NCBI GenBank assembly: GCA_017652715.1
Contig: JAGCAL010000014.1
Span: forward strand, 1 to 5,114
Direction: 5' to 3'
Length of the DNA: 5,114 bases
DNA from: Candidatus Saccharimonadota bacterium
GTDB taxonomy: Bacteria; Patescibacteriota; Saccharimonadia; Saccharimonadales; Saccharimonadaceae
The translations under genes were made by a program, and so were the position numbers. The notes below the pieces were generated by a model. The model had not been told where the DNA came from. It did no database searches and saw only the letters and a program-made list of their open reading frames with translations. Numbering within the stretch: position 1 is the stretch's first letter; the number at the start of each line of letters is the position of its first letter. Of this stretch, positions 4,526 through 5,114 are shown piece by piece.

Positions 4526-5114
4526 ATGATAAAAAAAGGCGACACCTTAATTGAGGTGACCATAGCGGTCGGTATTTTTTCAATGATTGCAATCGCCGTA
4601 ACCTCGGTCATGAGTAGCGGTACTTCCGATGCCCAAACCGCTCTTGAAACTACGCTTGCCCGCGAAGAAATCGACGCCCAAGCCGAAGCTCTTCGTTTTA
4701 TTCAGGCTTCCTATATCGCCGATAAAGGCATCGAAGGGAATTCGAAATACCCGGAACTCTGGAAGAAGATTACCGAAAGCGCTCTCGAAAACCCGAGCTC
4801 CGCTGTTCTTCAATACGCTCCGACAAGTTGCCAGGAACTCTACGATACTGCAAATGAGAATAACATTACGAAACAGCATGCCTTTATTCTTAATACTCGT
4901 AAGTTAGGGAACTTTACTAGCACCGACGACGTTTTTGTCTCAGCCGCAAACGATACTGGGAATAAAAAAATTTTCAATTCCGCTTCAATCTATCCTCGTC
5001 TTATTTATAACGGAGAAGACAACCAGGCTTTAATAAATAGCGGAACTATAACTAACTTATCTCGCGCCGAAGGAATCTATATCGTCGCGGTAATAGACAA
5101 TGAAACAACTAAAA
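4526..5114 (+). CDS. Prepilin-like minor pilin, PilV-like, partial (3' end outside the window)
   Basis: The frame stays open from 4526 to the window end: 196 codons plus one base. It starts with a five-residue leader MIKKG and then DTLIEVTIAVGIFSMIAIAVTSVM, a class III signal peptide with Gly at -1. Glu10 is at mature position 5, and a hydrophobic helix runs to about residue 29. A charged helix follows (EEIDAQAEALRFIQ, about 47-60), then a polar domain with one cysteine seen so far (Cys102). Mature residue 1 is Asp rather than Phe or Met. The pattern resembles the minor prepilins PilV/GspI that prime or cap the fibre, and it differs clearly from the two pilins on the other strand. It lies seven bases after pilD and would be processed by it. 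The exact minor-pilin class cannot be fixed without the C-terminus. The first codons and promoter spacing support the start. Confidence 0.87.
   Translation, partial: MIKKGDTLIEVTIAVGIFSMIAIAVTSVMSSGTSDAQTALETTLAREEIDAQAEALRFIQASYIADKGIEGNSKYPELWKKITESALENPSSAVLQYAPTSCQELYDTANENNITKQHAFILNTRKLGNFTSTDDVFVSAANDTGNKKIFNSASIYPRLIYNGEDNQALINSGTITNLSRAEGIYIVAVIDNETTK

Noticed and set aside
4580..4907. Open frames on both strands overlapping the PilV-like gene
   Set aside because: The 4526 frame stays open to the window end, encodes a clear prepilin N-terminus and has a matched promoter. The overlapping frames are shadows.
1..5114. Recoded UGA (as in Gracilibacteria or SR1)
   Set aside because: All genes read through in the standard bacterial code and end at TAG or TAA. 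No conserved glycine position requires TGA.

Overview
The window is a type IV pilus (T4P) biogenesis locus, complete except for the last gene, which runs off the right edge. Every recognisable product belongs to one pathway. The set comprises a PilT-type retraction ATPase, a PilC/GspF-type inner-membrane platform protein, two paralogous prepilins, a PilD-type prepilin peptidase (family A24), and the first 196 codons of a further prepilin-like (PilV-like) protein. I see no mobile element, RNA gene or CRISPR array. The organism is probably a member of the Candidate Phyla Radiation/Patescibacteria, most likely Saccharibacteria (TM7). This rests on the compact mixed pil locus, the GDTLIEV-type minor prepilin start and the GDGDW form of the peptidase motif, and it is an inference from memory rather than a search. 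Stop codons are TAG or TAA, and no in-frame TGA has to be read as sense.

Layout: pilT (34-1128) and pilC (1130-2332) form a plus-strand operon with a 1-base gap, closed by an intrinsic terminator at 2357-2380. The 2333-2491 intergenic region also holds two interrupted palindromes and a bidirectional terminator (2456-2481). Two tandem pilin genes lie on the minus strand: the downstream one at 2492-3004 and the upstream one at 3103-3654, so they converge on pilC. A 66-base divergent promoter region (3655-3720) separates them from pilD (3721-4518, plus). The PilV-like gene starts 7 bases after the pilD stop (4526 onward). No gene-free stretch exceeds 160 bases.

How the genes work together: PilD cleaves the short basic leaders of the prepilins after Gly. 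The two minus-strand pilins would form the fibre, and the PilV-like protein is a likely minor or tip subunit. PilC anchors the cytoplasmic motor, and PilT powers depolymerisation and retraction. The extension ATPase (PilB) and the PilM/N/O-type alignment proteins are not here and presumably lie outside.

The most striking non-coding signal is shared by all three plus-strand genes that begin a transcription unit. Each has the same compact start, TGN-(TATAAT or TAAAAT)-N6-ATG, which puts the predicted transcription start on the A of the ATG. That implies leaderless mRNAs. The minus-strand pilin genes instead have good Shine-Dalgarno (SD) sequences. The locus therefore appears to use two initiation modes, one for machinery and one for fibre subunits.
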